This document shows, piece after piece, positions 8,032 to 16,682 of a stretch of 57,670 bases of DNA. Under the pieces are notes generated by a model that saw only the letters and a program-made list of their open reading frames with translations, had not been told where the DNA came from and made no database searches. The stretch is from an uncultured Clostridia bacterium (GTDB lineage: Bacteria; Bacillota; Clostridia; Christensenellales; CAG-138). Each line of letters begins with the position of its first letter. Within the stretch, counting starts at the first letter, position 1. The DNA lies in assembly GCA_944336475.1 (NCBI GenBank), contig CALVLD010000012.1:1-57670 (forward strand). Reading direction: 5' to 3'. A program made the position numbers and the translations under genes.

Positions 8032-10416
8032 TCAGATACCCATCGACATACGCAGTATAGTAAGTGCATCGGTCGAGTTTACCAAATCGTTTCCATCGAT
8101 ATCTGCCCTGCCGAGCTGTTCTGCGGTAAGGTCGATAAGTCCCATTGAATATCTCAGTACGAGCAGCGCATCGATCTGATTGGTTGCTCCGTCACCGTTA
8201 ACGTCGCCGGGCTCAAGACTGCGTACCCATTCGACATTATCAACATAGCCGCAGTCGTCGTTGGAGTTGACGCTGCCGTCCTTCGTATAGTCCCAACGGA
8301 ATGTGTATGCACCGCTTGCAGAGGCGGTATATGTTATGGTCGTCCAATTCGTGTCGCCACTTATCTCCGAACCATAAAGAGTGTTGTTCACATAGAATTT
8401 GAGCTCATCGTAATTTGCCTCACTGCTTACACGCCACTCAAAGGAAAGAGTGTCGCCGGCGGCCATATTGAGTGTTATGGACATAGATGATGTTGTATTG
8501 CTTTGCCCCTCGTTGGAGGACTTAACAGCAGCTCGTCCGCTATCGTCAAGTATGACCTCCCACGGATATGTGCCGTTGTTTACAAACTCGAGGCTGCCGC
8601 CCTCAGCGTTTACCGCCTCGGCAAATGTAGGATAGTGATTGACTGTAACAACCGCAGAGTCGGTGAATATTGTGCCGGAAGCATTGTCCGTAGCCGTGCA
8701 GGTAACCGTTGCGGTACCTACGGAAGCACCGTAGAGGGAGGCTGATGTCTTGCCGGAATGTGCAATCTCCACAACAGAAGTGTCAGAGCTTTCCCAAACA
8801 ATCTCGTAGTCATTGGCATTTATCGGAGTGCGGATTATGCTGAGGCCGGCATTGTGTCCGGTGTACATGGTCAGAGTGCTGCAGTTGAGCTCCATATCCT
8901 CAAGTGAGACCGGGTCAACGGGAATATTCCTTGTAACGCCGATGTAGACAAGCTGAGAATTGGCATCAGAGGGGGGATTGTAAACGCCGCCAACAGGCTT
9001 GACGGTGATAGCACCGCCGCCGCCGATCGAACAGGAGGAACCTGTAAACACCACAGGGCCGAGAAGACTGTAAAGATTCTCAACACCATTGTGTTCATCG
9101 GGATTGTAGCCCTCCTGTTGGACAAATCCATAAAGGCCATCATATGCAACGGGATCGTTTGCGGTAAGCGCGATTCTGAAATTTTTGACTATATCAGAGG
9201 TGCTATCACCCGTTGCGTTTGCTATCGCCTCTATGGTGCTGCCGGTGGAGTTGTACTGCTCTGTGATCGAGCGGAAGATCGGATTACCGTAGTGGGTGAA
9301 CAGATACTGGCTGAACAGCGATACCTGTGCATACAGGGGGAGGACATAGTCAAGGCTCTGATTCCAGTCATACATCGAGTAACCGTTGTGCAGGTCATAC
9401 TCCGGAGTATACTCAAACTCCAGGGGAGGGGTGTGCCAGTCGCCATTATCAGAATAGTAATAGTTTATCCAGCTCTGGATGCGCGGCCTAATACTGCTGC
9501 CCGGATAACATATCTCCTCCGCTGCGGCGCTCATACACTCATTGAGCCATGTTGACATGCCGCCAGTAACGGAGTAGTTGATGAGGTGCTGATACTCGTG
9601 GCAAAAAACGCTGAATGAATTGTCAAGGCGGTATATGGGCTCGCCGTTGACCGGCACATAATAGACGCAGGGATATGTGTCTATATGGATCATCGGCACA
9701 CCATTTGTGGAGTAATCCCAGCTGGAGAAGTATCCGGCAACATAGCTGTTGCTTGTTGCGGGATCAAAGCCATCGTCGATGTTGTAATACATCAGGTTGA
9801 CCCTGCCGTCGCCGCTCCCATTATCATGGTTGCCGAAGGAGCTGACCATTGCATCGTATTTGGAGTCAAACTCCGCAGCCGCAATTGCTGGGTAGGTTGG
9901 ATCGATCGCATCGAGAGGCCAGTAGTTGGCGTTGTTCTGAGCAGGAGTCCAAACATAGCAGTGATCACCCACGGCAACACATTCAAACGAAAGGCTCGAG
10001 GGGCCGGGGCTGTAGCTGCTGATGGTGAAGGTATGGGTATCGCCGACCTCATAAGAATCTCGCACGGGCTCTTCCGGGATAACGACCTCAGTCCTGTTGG
10101 CGTTCTCCTCCGCTATGATCCCGTCAACATCGATTATCATAAGGCCGTCGTCATCAACAACAGGTGCGTTATCATAGGGCTCCACAGTCGTCTCGATCAA
10201 TCCGGACATATTGCCGGTGGAATAATCGGCATACGAGCTGGTCGAAGGATTGTATATTACGACATAGTCGCCTGTATAACCCCCGGTCGGGTCGGTATCA
10301 AGCACAAGGCTGCCGTTGCCAATGGCCTTGTCATCGCCACTCATCGCAGACGCAGCAGGCAGCAGAGTCATAACAATAAGTATGGTCAGAACTGATGCAA
10401 TGATTTTATTTTTCAT
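8032..10416 (-). CDS. secreted zinc metallopeptidase with Ig-like and dockerin modules
   Basis: The start MKNKIIASV gives 794 residues with a GGAAGGAG site 6 bases upstream. The N-terminus is a signal peptide with a cleavage region around ASA-MSGD. A metallopeptidase region has HEYQH near residue 272, followed by NECMSAAAEE, fitting an HExxH zinc site with a downstream glutamate. Next come a Big2/Ig-like domain (about 530-625), a sandwich domain resembling those found in other large clostridial secreted proteins (about 630-730), and a C-terminal dockerin with two Ca-binding repeats, GDVNGDGATNQIDALLVLR and ADIDGNDLVNSTDALTILR. Substrate and cohesin partner are unknown, and no cohesin gene is in the window. 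It has its own promoter and terminator. Confidence 0.85.
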   Translation of the reverse strand: MKNKIIASVLTILIVMTLLPAASAMSGDDKAIGNGSLVLDTDPTGGYTGDYVVIYNPSTSSYADYSTGNMSGLIETTVEPYDNAPVVDDDGLMIIDVDGIIAEENANRTEVVIPEEPVRDSYEVGDTHTFTISSYSPGPSSLSFECVAVGDHCYVWTPAQNNANYWPLDAIDPTYPAIAAAEFDSKYDAMVSSFGNHDNGSGDGRVNLMYYNIDDGFDPATSNSYVAGYFSSWDYSTNGVPMIHIDTYPCVYYVPVNGEPIYRLDNSFSVFCHEYQHLINYSVTGGMSTWLNECMSAAAEEICYPGSSIRPRIQSWINYYYSDNGDWHTPPLEFEYTPEYDLHNGYSMYDWNQSLDYVLPLYAQVSLFSQYLFTHYGNPIFRSITEQYNSTGSTIEAIANATGDSTSDIVKNFRIALTANDPVAYDGLYGFVQQEGYNPDEHNGVENLYSLLGPVVFTGSSCSIGGGGAITVKPVGGVYNPPSDANSQLVYIGVTRNIPVDPVSLEDMELNCSTLTMYTGHNAGLSIIRTPINANDYEIVWESSDTSVVEIAHSGKTSASLYGASVGTATVTCTATDNASGTIFTDSAVVTVNHYPTFAEAVNAEGGSLEFVNNGTYPWEVILDDSGRAAVKSSNEGQSNTTSSMSITLNMAAGDTLSFEWRVSSEANYDELKFYVNNTLYGSEISGDTNWTTITYTASASGAYTFRWDYTKDGSVNSNDDCGYVDNVEWVRSLEPGDVNGDGATNQIDALLVLRYSMGLIDLTAEQLGRADIDGNDLVNSTDALTILRMSMGI

Positions 10417-10460
10417 GTTTGCTCCTTCCTCCGCCCTGACGGGCAGCTCAAATCTTTCAT

Positions 10461-10489
10461 ATTGTAGCATATAGAAACTTTGTCTTCAA
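10461..10489 (-). promoter_or_regulatory. sigma-A promoter of the metallopeptidase gene
   Basis: On the minus strand, TTGAAG (10489-10484) and TACAAT (10466-10461) are separated by 17 bases, about 45 bases before the start codon. Confidence 0.7.
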
Positions 10490-10613
10490 TACCGCTGTCA
10501 CAGTTTTATGACGGCGTTTTGTGTCAGCGTTGTTGCAACGGCTGCTGCGAACAGGATTGGTATTTCCTGTACCGTTCTGGTTGTTCTTCCATACATTCAC
10601 GCATATGATACTG

Positions 10614-10642
10614 TTGATTATTCGACAGCTTTCATGTATAAT
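10614..10642 (+). promoter_or_regulatory. sigma-A promoter of lon
   Basis: TTGATT and TATAAT are separated by exactly 17 bases and placed 34 bases before the lon start. No HrcA (CIRCE) or CtsR-like repeat was seen next to it. Confidence 0.75.
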
Positions 10643-10676
10643 CGCTGCAAAGATAAATGGAAGAGAGGTTCGAAGC

Positions 10677-13046
10677 ATGAGTCAGCTATTTATCAACAGT
10701 CTCCCGGTGGTTCCGCTCAGAGGGCTTGTTGCTCTGCCAAAGGCAAGCATGGGCTTTGACGCCGGAAGGGAGATAAGCCGCAAGGCCATTGAAGCCGCAG
10801 CACAGTTGGGCGGTATGCTCGTTCTTGTTGCGCAAAAGGATCCAAAGAGCAATGATGTCTCCCCGGATGGGCTTTTTGAAATAGGGTGCATATGCCGCAT
10901 AAAGCAGATTATAAAACTGCCCGGCGATTCCGTCCGTTTGATCGTCGAGGGACTTTCTCGTGCCCGTATCGAGAGCTACGCCTCTGCATCCCCCTACCTC
11001 GCCGCATCCGTAACCGAGCTTGAGGATTCCCCCTGCCCTTACGATGAGGCGGTAACTCTCCGTCAGCTCGTATCCCGTCGTTTCTCAGAGTTTGTGTACA
11101 GCAATGGCAAGGCTCCGTCAAAGGATACCATCCATGCCGTTGAGAGCTTTGCCGATGACATGGTCTATATCTACAGCGTTGCAAATGTTATCCTTCAGCA
11201 CTATGAGGATCGTCAGCAGTTTCTGGAGCAGGAGGATCACTCCTCCAGATGTCTCAATTTGCTCGCCTTCATGTCCCGTGAGGCGGAGTTTGCAAAGCTG
11301 AACAAGCGTATCGAGGCGGACGTTCGCAAGGCTATCGACAAAAGCCAAAAGGAGTACTTCCTGCGTGAGCAGATACGAGCTATCCGCAAGGAGCTTGGTG
11401 AAAACGAACAAAGCGAGGCGGACGGATTCCGTGAGCGTCTTGCCAAGAAGGTAGTTCCGAATGAGATCAGAGCCCGTATAGAAAAGGAGATCGACAGGTT
11501 CTCGACACTCCCTGCCGGCTCTCATGAGATGCCCTCCTGTCGTGCATTTATTGAGTGTATGCTTGACCTTCCGTTTACTGAAATAAGCGAGGACAATCTC
11601 GATATTGAAAATGCTCGAAAGATACTCGATTCGGAACATTATGGTCTTACAAAGGTCAAGGAGCGTGTGCTTGAGCACCTTGCCGTCGCACAGCTAACGG
11701 GTAAGGTCAACGGTCAGATACTCTGCTTTGTCGGGCCTCCTGGCGTGGGTAAGACATCCATATCCTCCTCCATTGCCCATGCGCTCGGGAGGAAGTTCGT
11801 TCGCATGAGCCTCGGCGGCATCCGTGATGAAGCCGAGATTCGCGGTCACAGGCGCACATACATCGGCGCAATGCCCGGAAGGATAATCTCCGCAATGCGT
11901 CAAGCGGGCACCGTAAATCCCGTCCTGCTCTTTGACGAGATAGACAAGCTCTCTCAGGACTATCAGGGCGATCCTGCTTCCGCTATGCTGGAGGTTCTTG
12001 ACAGCGCACAAAATTTCGCCTTCCGTGATCACTTTTTGGAAATTCCATACGATCTATCCAAGGTGATGTTCATCACCACCGCAAACACGCTGCATGATAT
12101 CCCCCGGCCTCTCCGCGACAGGATGGAGATAATCGAAGTTCCCAGCTATCTGGATAATGAAAAGGTGCAGATAGCCGTTCGTCACCTGATCCCAAAACAG
12201 TTGGAGGCGCATGGGTTGAAGAAAAGTCAGCTCGTCATCCCCGAGCAGCTTGTGAGCACGATCATTTCGGATTATACAAGCGAGTCCGGTGTGAGGTCGC
12301 TTGAACGCTGTATTGCAGCAATATGCCGCAAGGCTGCCTGTGATATTGCAAGCGGCAAGAAGCGCATACGTCTCTCTGCAGCTCGCCTGGTCGATTACCT
12401 CAGCACTCCAAAGTATCTGCATGGACAGGCAGAGCGCACTCCCGAGGTCGGCATGGTGAACGGGCTTGCGTGGACTGCGGTCGGCGGTGAGACAATGGAG
12501 ATCGAGGCCGAGGCTCTAAAGGGCAACGGTCAGGTGATACTCACCGGCAAGCTCGGTGAAGTTATGCAGGAGAGCGCTCGTGCAGCCATAACCTGCATAC
12601 GGGCGCACGCTGCCGAACTCGGGCTGAGGGAGGATTTCAATCTTACCACCGATATCCACATCCATGTCCCCGAAGGCGCCGTTCCAAAGGACGGGCCCTC
12701 CGCGGGCGTAGGCATGATGACCGCTGTAGCTAGTGCGCTTACGCACATTCCCGTCAAAGCCGGCATTGCCATGACGGGTGAGATAACGCTCCGAGGCAGA
12801 GTTCTTCCAATTGGCGGACTTCGTGAGAAACTTCTTGCGGCTGTTCGTGCAGGTATACACACAGTCATGATCCCCGAAAGTAATCGCAGGGATATAGCTG
12901 AGGTTCCATCAGACATCACCGATGCCTTGAACATCGTGTATGTCAATACTTCGGAGGCAGTTTTGCGCAATGCTCTTGTTCAAATGCCTACTCCAAATAC
13001 ACAGCCTCAGATGCTCAGCGCCTCCGGTATCGGTGCGCCTGCATGA
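10677..13046 (+). CDS. lon: ATP-dependent protease Lon (LonA)
   Basis: Cytosolic AAA+ serine protease that removes damaged and regulatory proteins. From the ATG with AAGAGAGG upstream it has 789 residues. An N-terminal substrate-binding domain begins PVVPLRGLVALPKA. The Walker A is GPPGVGKTS near residue 353 and the Walker B region is LLFDEIDKL. The protease domain has the catalytic serine in PKDGPSAGVGMM (about 673) and the catalytic lysine in GGLREKLLAA (about 718). The open frame extends 52 codons upstream, but that part overlaps the promoter and is not conserved-looking. It is monocistronic, ending in a strong terminator. Confidence 0.97.
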   Translation: MSQLFINSLPVVPLRGLVALPKASMGFDAGREISRKAIEAAAQLGGMLVLVAQKDPKSNDVSPDGLFEIGCICRIKQIIKLPGDSVRLIVEGLSRARIESYASASPYLAASVTELEDSPCPYDEAVTLRQLVSRRFSEFVYSNGKAPSKDTIHAVESFADDMVYIYSVANVILQHYEDRQQFLEQEDHSSRCLNLLAFMSREAEFAKLNKRIEADVRKAIDKSQKEYFLREQIRAIRKELGENEQSEADGFRERLAKKVVPNEIRARIEKEIDRFSTLPAGSHEMPSCRAFIECMLDLPFTEISEDNLDIENARKILDSEHYGLTKVKERVLEHLAVAQLTGKVNGQILCFVGPPGVGKTSISSSIAHALGRKFVRMSLGGIRDEAEIRGHRRTYIGAMPGRIISAMRQAGTVNPVLLFDEIDKLSQDYQGDPASAMLEVLDSAQNFAFRDHFLEIPYDLSKVMFITTANTLHDIPRPLRDRMEIIEVPSYLDNEKVQIAVRHLIPKQLEAHGLKKSQLVIPEQLVSTIISDYTSESGVRSLERCIAAICRKAACDIASGKKRIRLSAARLVDYLSTPKYLHGQAERTPEVGMVNGLAWTAVGGETMEIEAEALKGNGQVILTGKLGEVMQESARAAITCIRAHAAELGLREDFNLTTDIHIHVPEGAVPKDGPSAGVGMMTAVASALTHIPVKAGIAMTGEITLRGRVLPIGGLREKLLAAVRAGIHTVMIPESNRRDIAEVPSDITDALNIVYVNTSEAVLRNALVQMPTPNTQPQMLSASGIGAPA

Positions 13047-13060
13047 TCGAATATGATCGT

Positions 13061-13093
13061 AAAGCTGCCCACCTGAACGGTGGGCAGCTTTTT
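13061..13093 (+). terminator. terminator after lon
   Basis: A near-perfect hairpin, AAAGCTGCCCACC / GGTGGGCAGCTTT with a 5-nt loop, runs into T residues. Confidence 0.93.
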
Positions 13094-13124
13094 AAAATAT
13101 ATCCAAGTATTTTAGTATGAATTA

Positions 13125-13153
13125 TTGACCGCAGGTATACATGGTGGTAAAAT
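13125..13153 (+). promoter_or_regulatory. sigma-A promoter of the rrf2-iscS-iscU operon
   Basis: TTGACC and TAAAAT are separated by 17 bases, 33 bases before the rrf2 ATG. Confidence 0.75.
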
Positions 13154-13157
13154 AGGA

Positions 13158-13176
13158 ATACCAAGTAGAAAGGTAT
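13158..13176 (+). promoter_or_regulatory. candidate Rrf2 operator
   Basis: The inverted repeat ATACC-N9-GGTAT sits just downstream of the -10 box and overlaps the ribosome-binding region of the Rrf2 gene. A further GGTAT half-site is present inside the promoter spacer. The position suits autorepression, as is known for IscR-type regulators. The match to any defined operator consensus is not established. Confidence 0.4.
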
Positions 13177-13185
13177 GAATTGTTT

Positions 13186-13620
13186 ATGAGGCTTTCCACA
13201 AAAGGGCGTTACGGCATAAAGGCCATGGTAGACCTCGCCACATGCTATGGAAAAGGGCTTTTGTCTGTCGCTCAGCTTGCGGAAATGCAGGGCGCAAGCG
13301 TCGCCTATCTCGAGCAGCTCATATCTTCGCTTCGGAAAAACGGGCTTGTTGAGGCTGTCCGCGGTGCTTCCGGCGGCTATTCCCTTGCTCGCCCACCTGA
13401 GCAGATCAGTGTCGGCGAGGTGCTTCGCGCACTTGAGGGCAGCACTGCGCTTGTCGATTGCGTCGGTACCGAGGGCTCCGACTGCGCCAATGCCTGCAGT
13501 TGCTCGGCTCGTCCGCTATGGCTTAAGCTGCAGCGGAGAATAGACGATGTTTTGACTCAAACAACTATAAAGGATATGGCTGATGATTATGCCATACAGA
13601 AGGAGAGAATAAGGGAATGA
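13186..13620 (+). CDS. Rrf2-family regulator with putative Fe-S ligands (IscR-like)
   Basis: A DNA-binding regulator of 144 residues from the ATG ([18 protein letters not shown], the classic Rrf2 start). An in-frame TTG two codons earlier is the alternative. The N-terminal winged helix reads [20 protein letters not shown] and [18 protein letters not shown]. Cysteines in the segment [16 protein letters not shown] match the region where IscR binds a [2Fe-2S] cluster, so it probably senses Fe-S status. It heads an operon with iscS and iscU, overlapping iscS by 4 bases, which supports that role. Confidence 0.9.
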   Translation: MRLSTKGRYGIKAMVDLATCYGKGLLSVAQLAEMQGASVAYLEQLISSLRKNGLVEAVRGASGGYSLARPPEQISVGEVLRALEGSTALVDCVGTEGSDCANACSCSARPLWLKLQRRIDDVLTQTTIKDMADDYAIQKERIRE

Positions 13621-14777
13621 AAAGGGTCTATCTTGATAACGCCGCCACAACACGGCTCAATTCGGAAGTGTTGGCTGAGATGATGCCCTATTTTACGGAC
13701 AACTACGGCAATCCCTCCAGCCCCCACTCGTTTGGGCAGCAGCCCAAGAGCGCTATCGATAACGCCAGGCGCCGTGTGGCCGCTGCACTCAATGCAGAGC
13801 CCGTCGAGATCACATTTACAAGCGGCGGTACGGAGGCCGATAACGCCGCCGTTCGCGGCGTTGCGGAGCGGTATGCTTCTAAGGGAAGGCATATCGTCAC
13901 CACTGCGGTTGAGCATCATGCTGTCCTACACACCTGTGAACTGCTTGAAAAGCATGGCTATTCCGTTACCTACCTGCCGGTCGATGAGTATGGCATGGTT
14001 TCGGCGCAGCAGGTTCGTGATGCGATTCGTGATGATACTATTCTTGTGACCGTCATGTTTGCCAATAATGAAGTCGGCACCATCAACCCTATTTCAGAGA
14101 TTGGTGCGGTCTGTCGTGAAAAGGGCGTCATATTCCATACCGATGCCGTACAGGCGGTGGGTCATGTGCCTATAGATGTCAAGGCAATGAATATCGATAT
14201 GCTTTCCCTTTCCGCACACAAATTGCATGGCCCCAAGGGGGTCGGCGCACTGTATGTGCGCAAGGGTATCGTCTGTCCCGCACTCATAGTAGGCGGTGCG
14301 CAGGAGCGCAATCGCCGTGCCGGCACGGAGAATGTTCCGGGCATTGTCGGCCTCGGCAAGGCAATTGAGTGCGCCTGCTCCGAAATGGATGCAAATGCTA
14401 AGAAAATGTCCGCCCTCCGTGACAGGCTTATATCAGGGATAACCGGGCTTATCCCCGAGGTCAAGCTCAACGGCCATCCTGTTGAGCGTCTGCCCAACAA
14501 TGTTAACTTCTCCATAAAGTACATCGAGGGCGAGTCCATACTGCTTATGTTGGATCTTAACGGCATTGCCGCATCAAGCGGCTCCGCCTGTACGAGCGGT
14601 TCGCTAGATCCGTCCCATGTGCTGCTTGCAATGGGGCTTTCCCACGAGATCGCTCACGGTTCGCTTCGCTTGACGTTGAGCGACGAGACCACTGATGAAG
14701 ATATCGACTATGTGCTTGAGGTGCTTCCGCACATCGTTGAACGTCTGCGCACGATGTCTCCCCTGTACCACAACTAA
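13617..14777 (+). CDS. iscS: cysteine desulfurase IscS/NifS
   Basis: A PLP enzyme that takes sulfur from cysteine for Fe-S cluster assembly. The 386 residues contain [10 protein letters not shown] at the N-terminus, the PLP histidine region VEHHAV, the PLP lysine in [11 protein letters not shown] (about residue 203), and the persulfide cysteine in [17 protein letters not shown] (about 326). It overlaps rrf2 by ATGA, and iscU follows 15 bp later with an AAGGAGG site, so the three proteins are made from one transcript. The arrangement matches the minimal clostridial ISC system without iscA or hscBA. Confidence 0.96.
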   Translation: MKRVYLDNAATTRLNSEVLAEMMPYFTDNYGNPSSPHSFGQQPKSAIDNARRRVAAALNAEPVEITFTSGGTEADNAAVRGVAERYASKGRHIVTTAVEHHAVLHTCELLEKHGYSVTYLPVDEYGMVSAQQVRDAIRDDTILVTVMFANNEVGTINPISEIGAVCREKGVIFHTDAVQAVGHVPIDVKAMNIDMLSLSAHKLHGPKGVGALYVRKGIVCPALIVGGAQERNRRAGTENVPGIVGLGKAIECACSEMDANAKKMSALRDRLISGITGLIPEVKLNGHPVERLPNNVNFSIKYIEGESILLMLDLNGIAASSGSACTSGSLDPSHVLLAMGLSHEIAHGSLRLTLSDETTDEDIDYVLEVLPHIVERLRTMSPLYHN

Positions 14778-14792
14778 AAGGAGGTCATACCT

Positions 14793-15176
14793 ATGTATAC
14801 TGAAAAAGTTCTTGATCATTTCCAGAATCCTCGCAACATGGGCGAGATAGAGGGTTATAATGGCGTCGGCATGGTCGGCAATGCAAGGTGCGGCGATATA
14901 ATGCAGATGTTCATAAAGGTGAACGATGACGGCGTTATAGAGGATGTCGGTTTTAAGACATTTGGCTGCGGTGCGGCCATCGCATCAAGCTCTATGGCGA
15001 CTGAGATGATAAAAGGCAAGACTGTAGAGGAAGCTCTCACGCTTTCAAACGCCGCCGTCGTTGAGGCGCTTGAGGGGCTTCCCCCCCAGAAGATTCACTG
15101 CTCCGTACTTGCCGAAGAAGCAGTGAAGGCTGCCGTTGATGATTACCGAAAGAAAAAGGCGAATTATCAGGAGTGA
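14793..15176 (+). CDS. iscU: Fe-S cluster scaffold IscU (NifU-like)
   Basis: A scaffold on which IscS-derived sulfur and iron are assembled into [2Fe-2S] clusters. The 127 residues contain the three ligand cysteines in GNARCGD, FGCGAAIA and IHCSVLAEEA, and the conserved aspartate next to the first. Length and spacing are normal for the family. The plain scaffold, without the NifU C-terminal domain, is typical of anaerobic Clostridia. Confidence 0.95.
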   Translation: MYTEKVLDHFQNPRNMGEIEGYNGVGMVGNARCGDIMQMFIKVNDDGVIEDVGFKTFGCGAAIASSSMATEMIKGKTVEEALTLSNAAVVEALEGLPPQKIHCSVLAEEAVKAAVDDYRKKKANYQE

Positions 15177-15180
15177 GCCA

Positions 15181-16074
15181 ATGCTTGATTTCAAGCCGTT
15201 AACGCCGGAAGTAATGGTTGAAATAAAGCCATTGCTTCAACAGCAACGGTTTCGTTCCTGCGACTATACCGTCGGCGGACTGTTTATGTGGCGTGATTAT
15301 TTCAATGAGACGTACACGGTGGTTGATGACATGCTCATTTGTCGTGTTGATTATCTCGACTTGGGTCACTGCTATACTTTTCCTGTGGGTTCCGGAGATT
15401 TGAACAGCGCACTGCTTGCCATTGGAGAGGATGCGCAAGCTACGGATTCGCCGCTACGCTTCTGCTGCGTTGTTGAGAACGCTATCAGCCGCTTGACCGA
15501 TATGTTTGGCCAAGCGGCTGAAATATTTGAATTTCGTGATTGGGCTGACTATCTGTATCCGCATGAAGCTTTTTGCACCTATTCGGGCAAAAAGTTAGTG
15601 ACTCAGAGGAATCATTGCAATCGCTTCCGCAGGGATTTCCCTGATTTTACATACGAGCCTGTCTCAACTGCAAACATCGGTCGAGTTCTGGATTTCCTGC
15701 TTGCAAATGAGGATCACTTTAAAAAGCCTGCCCCCCTCTCCATTGAAGAGTACAAGCGTGCGCTCGAGGTACTCGATTATTTCGACGAGTTTGGCTTTGT
15801 TGGCGGCATACTCTCCGTAGGGGACAAGCCCGTCGGGATCACTGTAGGAGAGATCGTCGATGATACACTGCATGTACATATTGAAAAAGCGCTTGTTGAA
15901 TACAGCGGCTCGTATCCCATGCTTGCTTCGCTCTTTGCAAATCAGACGCGATTGAGCGGTGTGAAATACATCAACCGTGAGGATGACTCCGGCGATGAGG
16001 GTCTACGCCGCTCCAAGCTCATGTATCGTCCTGCTTATCTCATAAACAAGTACGTTGTATCTTTCATAAAATGA
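15181..16074 (+). CDS. DUF2156-type protein (GNAT-fold, aminoacyl-transferase-like)
   Basis: A 297-residue soluble protein beginning MLDFKPLTPEVM, four bases after the iscU stop with a CAGGAG site. It resembles the DUF2156 / phosphatidylglycerol lysyltransferase C-terminal family (tandem GNAT folds): the opening DYTVGGLFMWRDYF block and the late KYINREDDSGDEGLRRSK block with YRPAYL are characteristic. No membrane segments are present, so it is not a complete MprF. Its function is not known. Its place at the end of the isc operon may be passive. Confidence 0.75.
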   Translation: MLDFKPLTPEVMVEIKPLLQQQRFRSCDYTVGGLFMWRDYFNETYTVVDDMLICRVDYLDLGHCYTFPVGSGDLNSALLAIGEDAQATDSPLRFCCVVENAISRLTDMFGQAAEIFEFRDWADYLYPHEAFCTYSGKKLVTQRNHCNRFRRDFPDFTYEPVSTANIGRVLDFLLANEDHFKKPAPLSIEEYKRALEVLDYFDEFGFVGGILSVGDKPVGITVGEIVDDTLHVHIEKALVEYSGSYPMLASLFANQTRLSGVKYINREDDSGDEGLRRSKLMYRPAYLINKYVVSFIK

Positions 16075-16448
16075 ATTATGCCTGAACGGAGATCAATGGC
16101 TGACAGGCAGATATCTTCCTTGTTGTTTCCATGAGTATGCGGTGTGGTGGCTGTAGCTTTTTGCGGCAGTTCATGGGCATCGCATCTTATTAAGCATGGT
16201 GTGGTCTTGTACAGCAATGAATACGTTAATGGCAGCCGCTTTGCGGTTCTGCTGCGTATGAATGGGTGTCCATTCGCTCATGTAGGCTGCTCGTTAACCG
16301 GTTGAATGCGCATACCACAGTACTTGCCGGCTCCAATCATTGTTCCCACGGGTTGGTGAATGTCGCACTGGTGCGATAGGGGCGGAAGGCGACCGTGTTG
16401 CTATCGAATCATAGTTTCGCAAGAGCTACGCAAACACACTGCTCGGAA
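16075..16448. other. 374-bp intergenic region without a recognised gene
   Basis: No convincing coding frame was found. Small inverted repeats occur, such as GAATGG-GTGT-CCATTC at 16260-16275 and a GCAG...GCGG/CTGC region around 16231-16253. The stretch 16260-16400 is GC-rich enough to form structure. No match to 6S, SRP, RNase P or tmRNA signatures was recognised on either strand. It lies between the isc operon (plus strand) and the terminator of tRNA-Tyr (minus strand). Confidence 0.4.
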
Positions 16449-16484
16449 CAAAAAGAAAGCCGGAAGCACTCAAACCCGGCTTTC
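16449..16484 (-). terminator. terminator of tRNA-Tyr
   Basis: On the minus strand, GAAAGCCGG and CCGGCTTTC form a 9-bp stem followed by TTTTTG. Confidence 0.88.
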
Positions 16485-16489
16485 TCATA

Positions 16490-16574
16490 TGGTGGACGGG
16501 GATGGATTCGAACCATCGTAGTCTGTGACAACGGATTTACAGTCCGCTCCCTTTGGCCGCTCGGGAACCCGTCC
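16490..16574 (-). tRNA. tRNA-Tyr (anticodon GTA)
   Basis: An 85-nt gene on the minus strand with a 7-bp acceptor stem (GGACGGG / CCCGTCC), encoded CCA, anticodon loop CTGTAAA, a long class II variable arm as expected for bacterial tRNA-Tyr, and a T-loop GGTTCGAATCC. Confidence 0.96.
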
Positions 16575-16590
16575 TCACTTCGTCTGCGCT

Positions 16591-16618
16591 ATTATACAAC
16601 AGATTCGGGAAAAGTCAA
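16591..16618 (-). promoter_or_regulatory. sigma-A promoter of tRNA-Tyr
   Basis: On the minus strand, TTGACT (16618-16613) and TATAAT (16596-16591) are separated by 16 bases, 16 bases before the mature 5' end. Confidence 0.8.
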
Positions 16619-16628
16619 CATATATTAT

Positions 16629-16657
16629 TTGAGATTCTTAGCGTTAGGCGATATAAT
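16629..16657 (+). promoter_or_regulatory. sigma-A promoter of coaW
   Basis: TTGAGA and TATAAT are separated by exactly 17 bases. The -35 box lies only 10 bases from that of the divergent tRNA-Tyr promoter. Confidence 0.8.
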
Positions 16658-16682
16658 GGCAAAAACGCTTTAGGAGGAAGCT

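Noticed and set aside
8032..8220. Claiming a full cellulosome from the dockerin module.
   Set aside because: No cohesin, scaffoldin or glycoside hydrolase gene is in this window; a single dockerin is not enough.
9685..10395. A 236-codon open frame on the plus strand opposite the metallopeptidase.
   Set aside because: It lies entirely within a gene with signal peptide, catalytic motif and dockerin in the other direction, and has no ribosome site.
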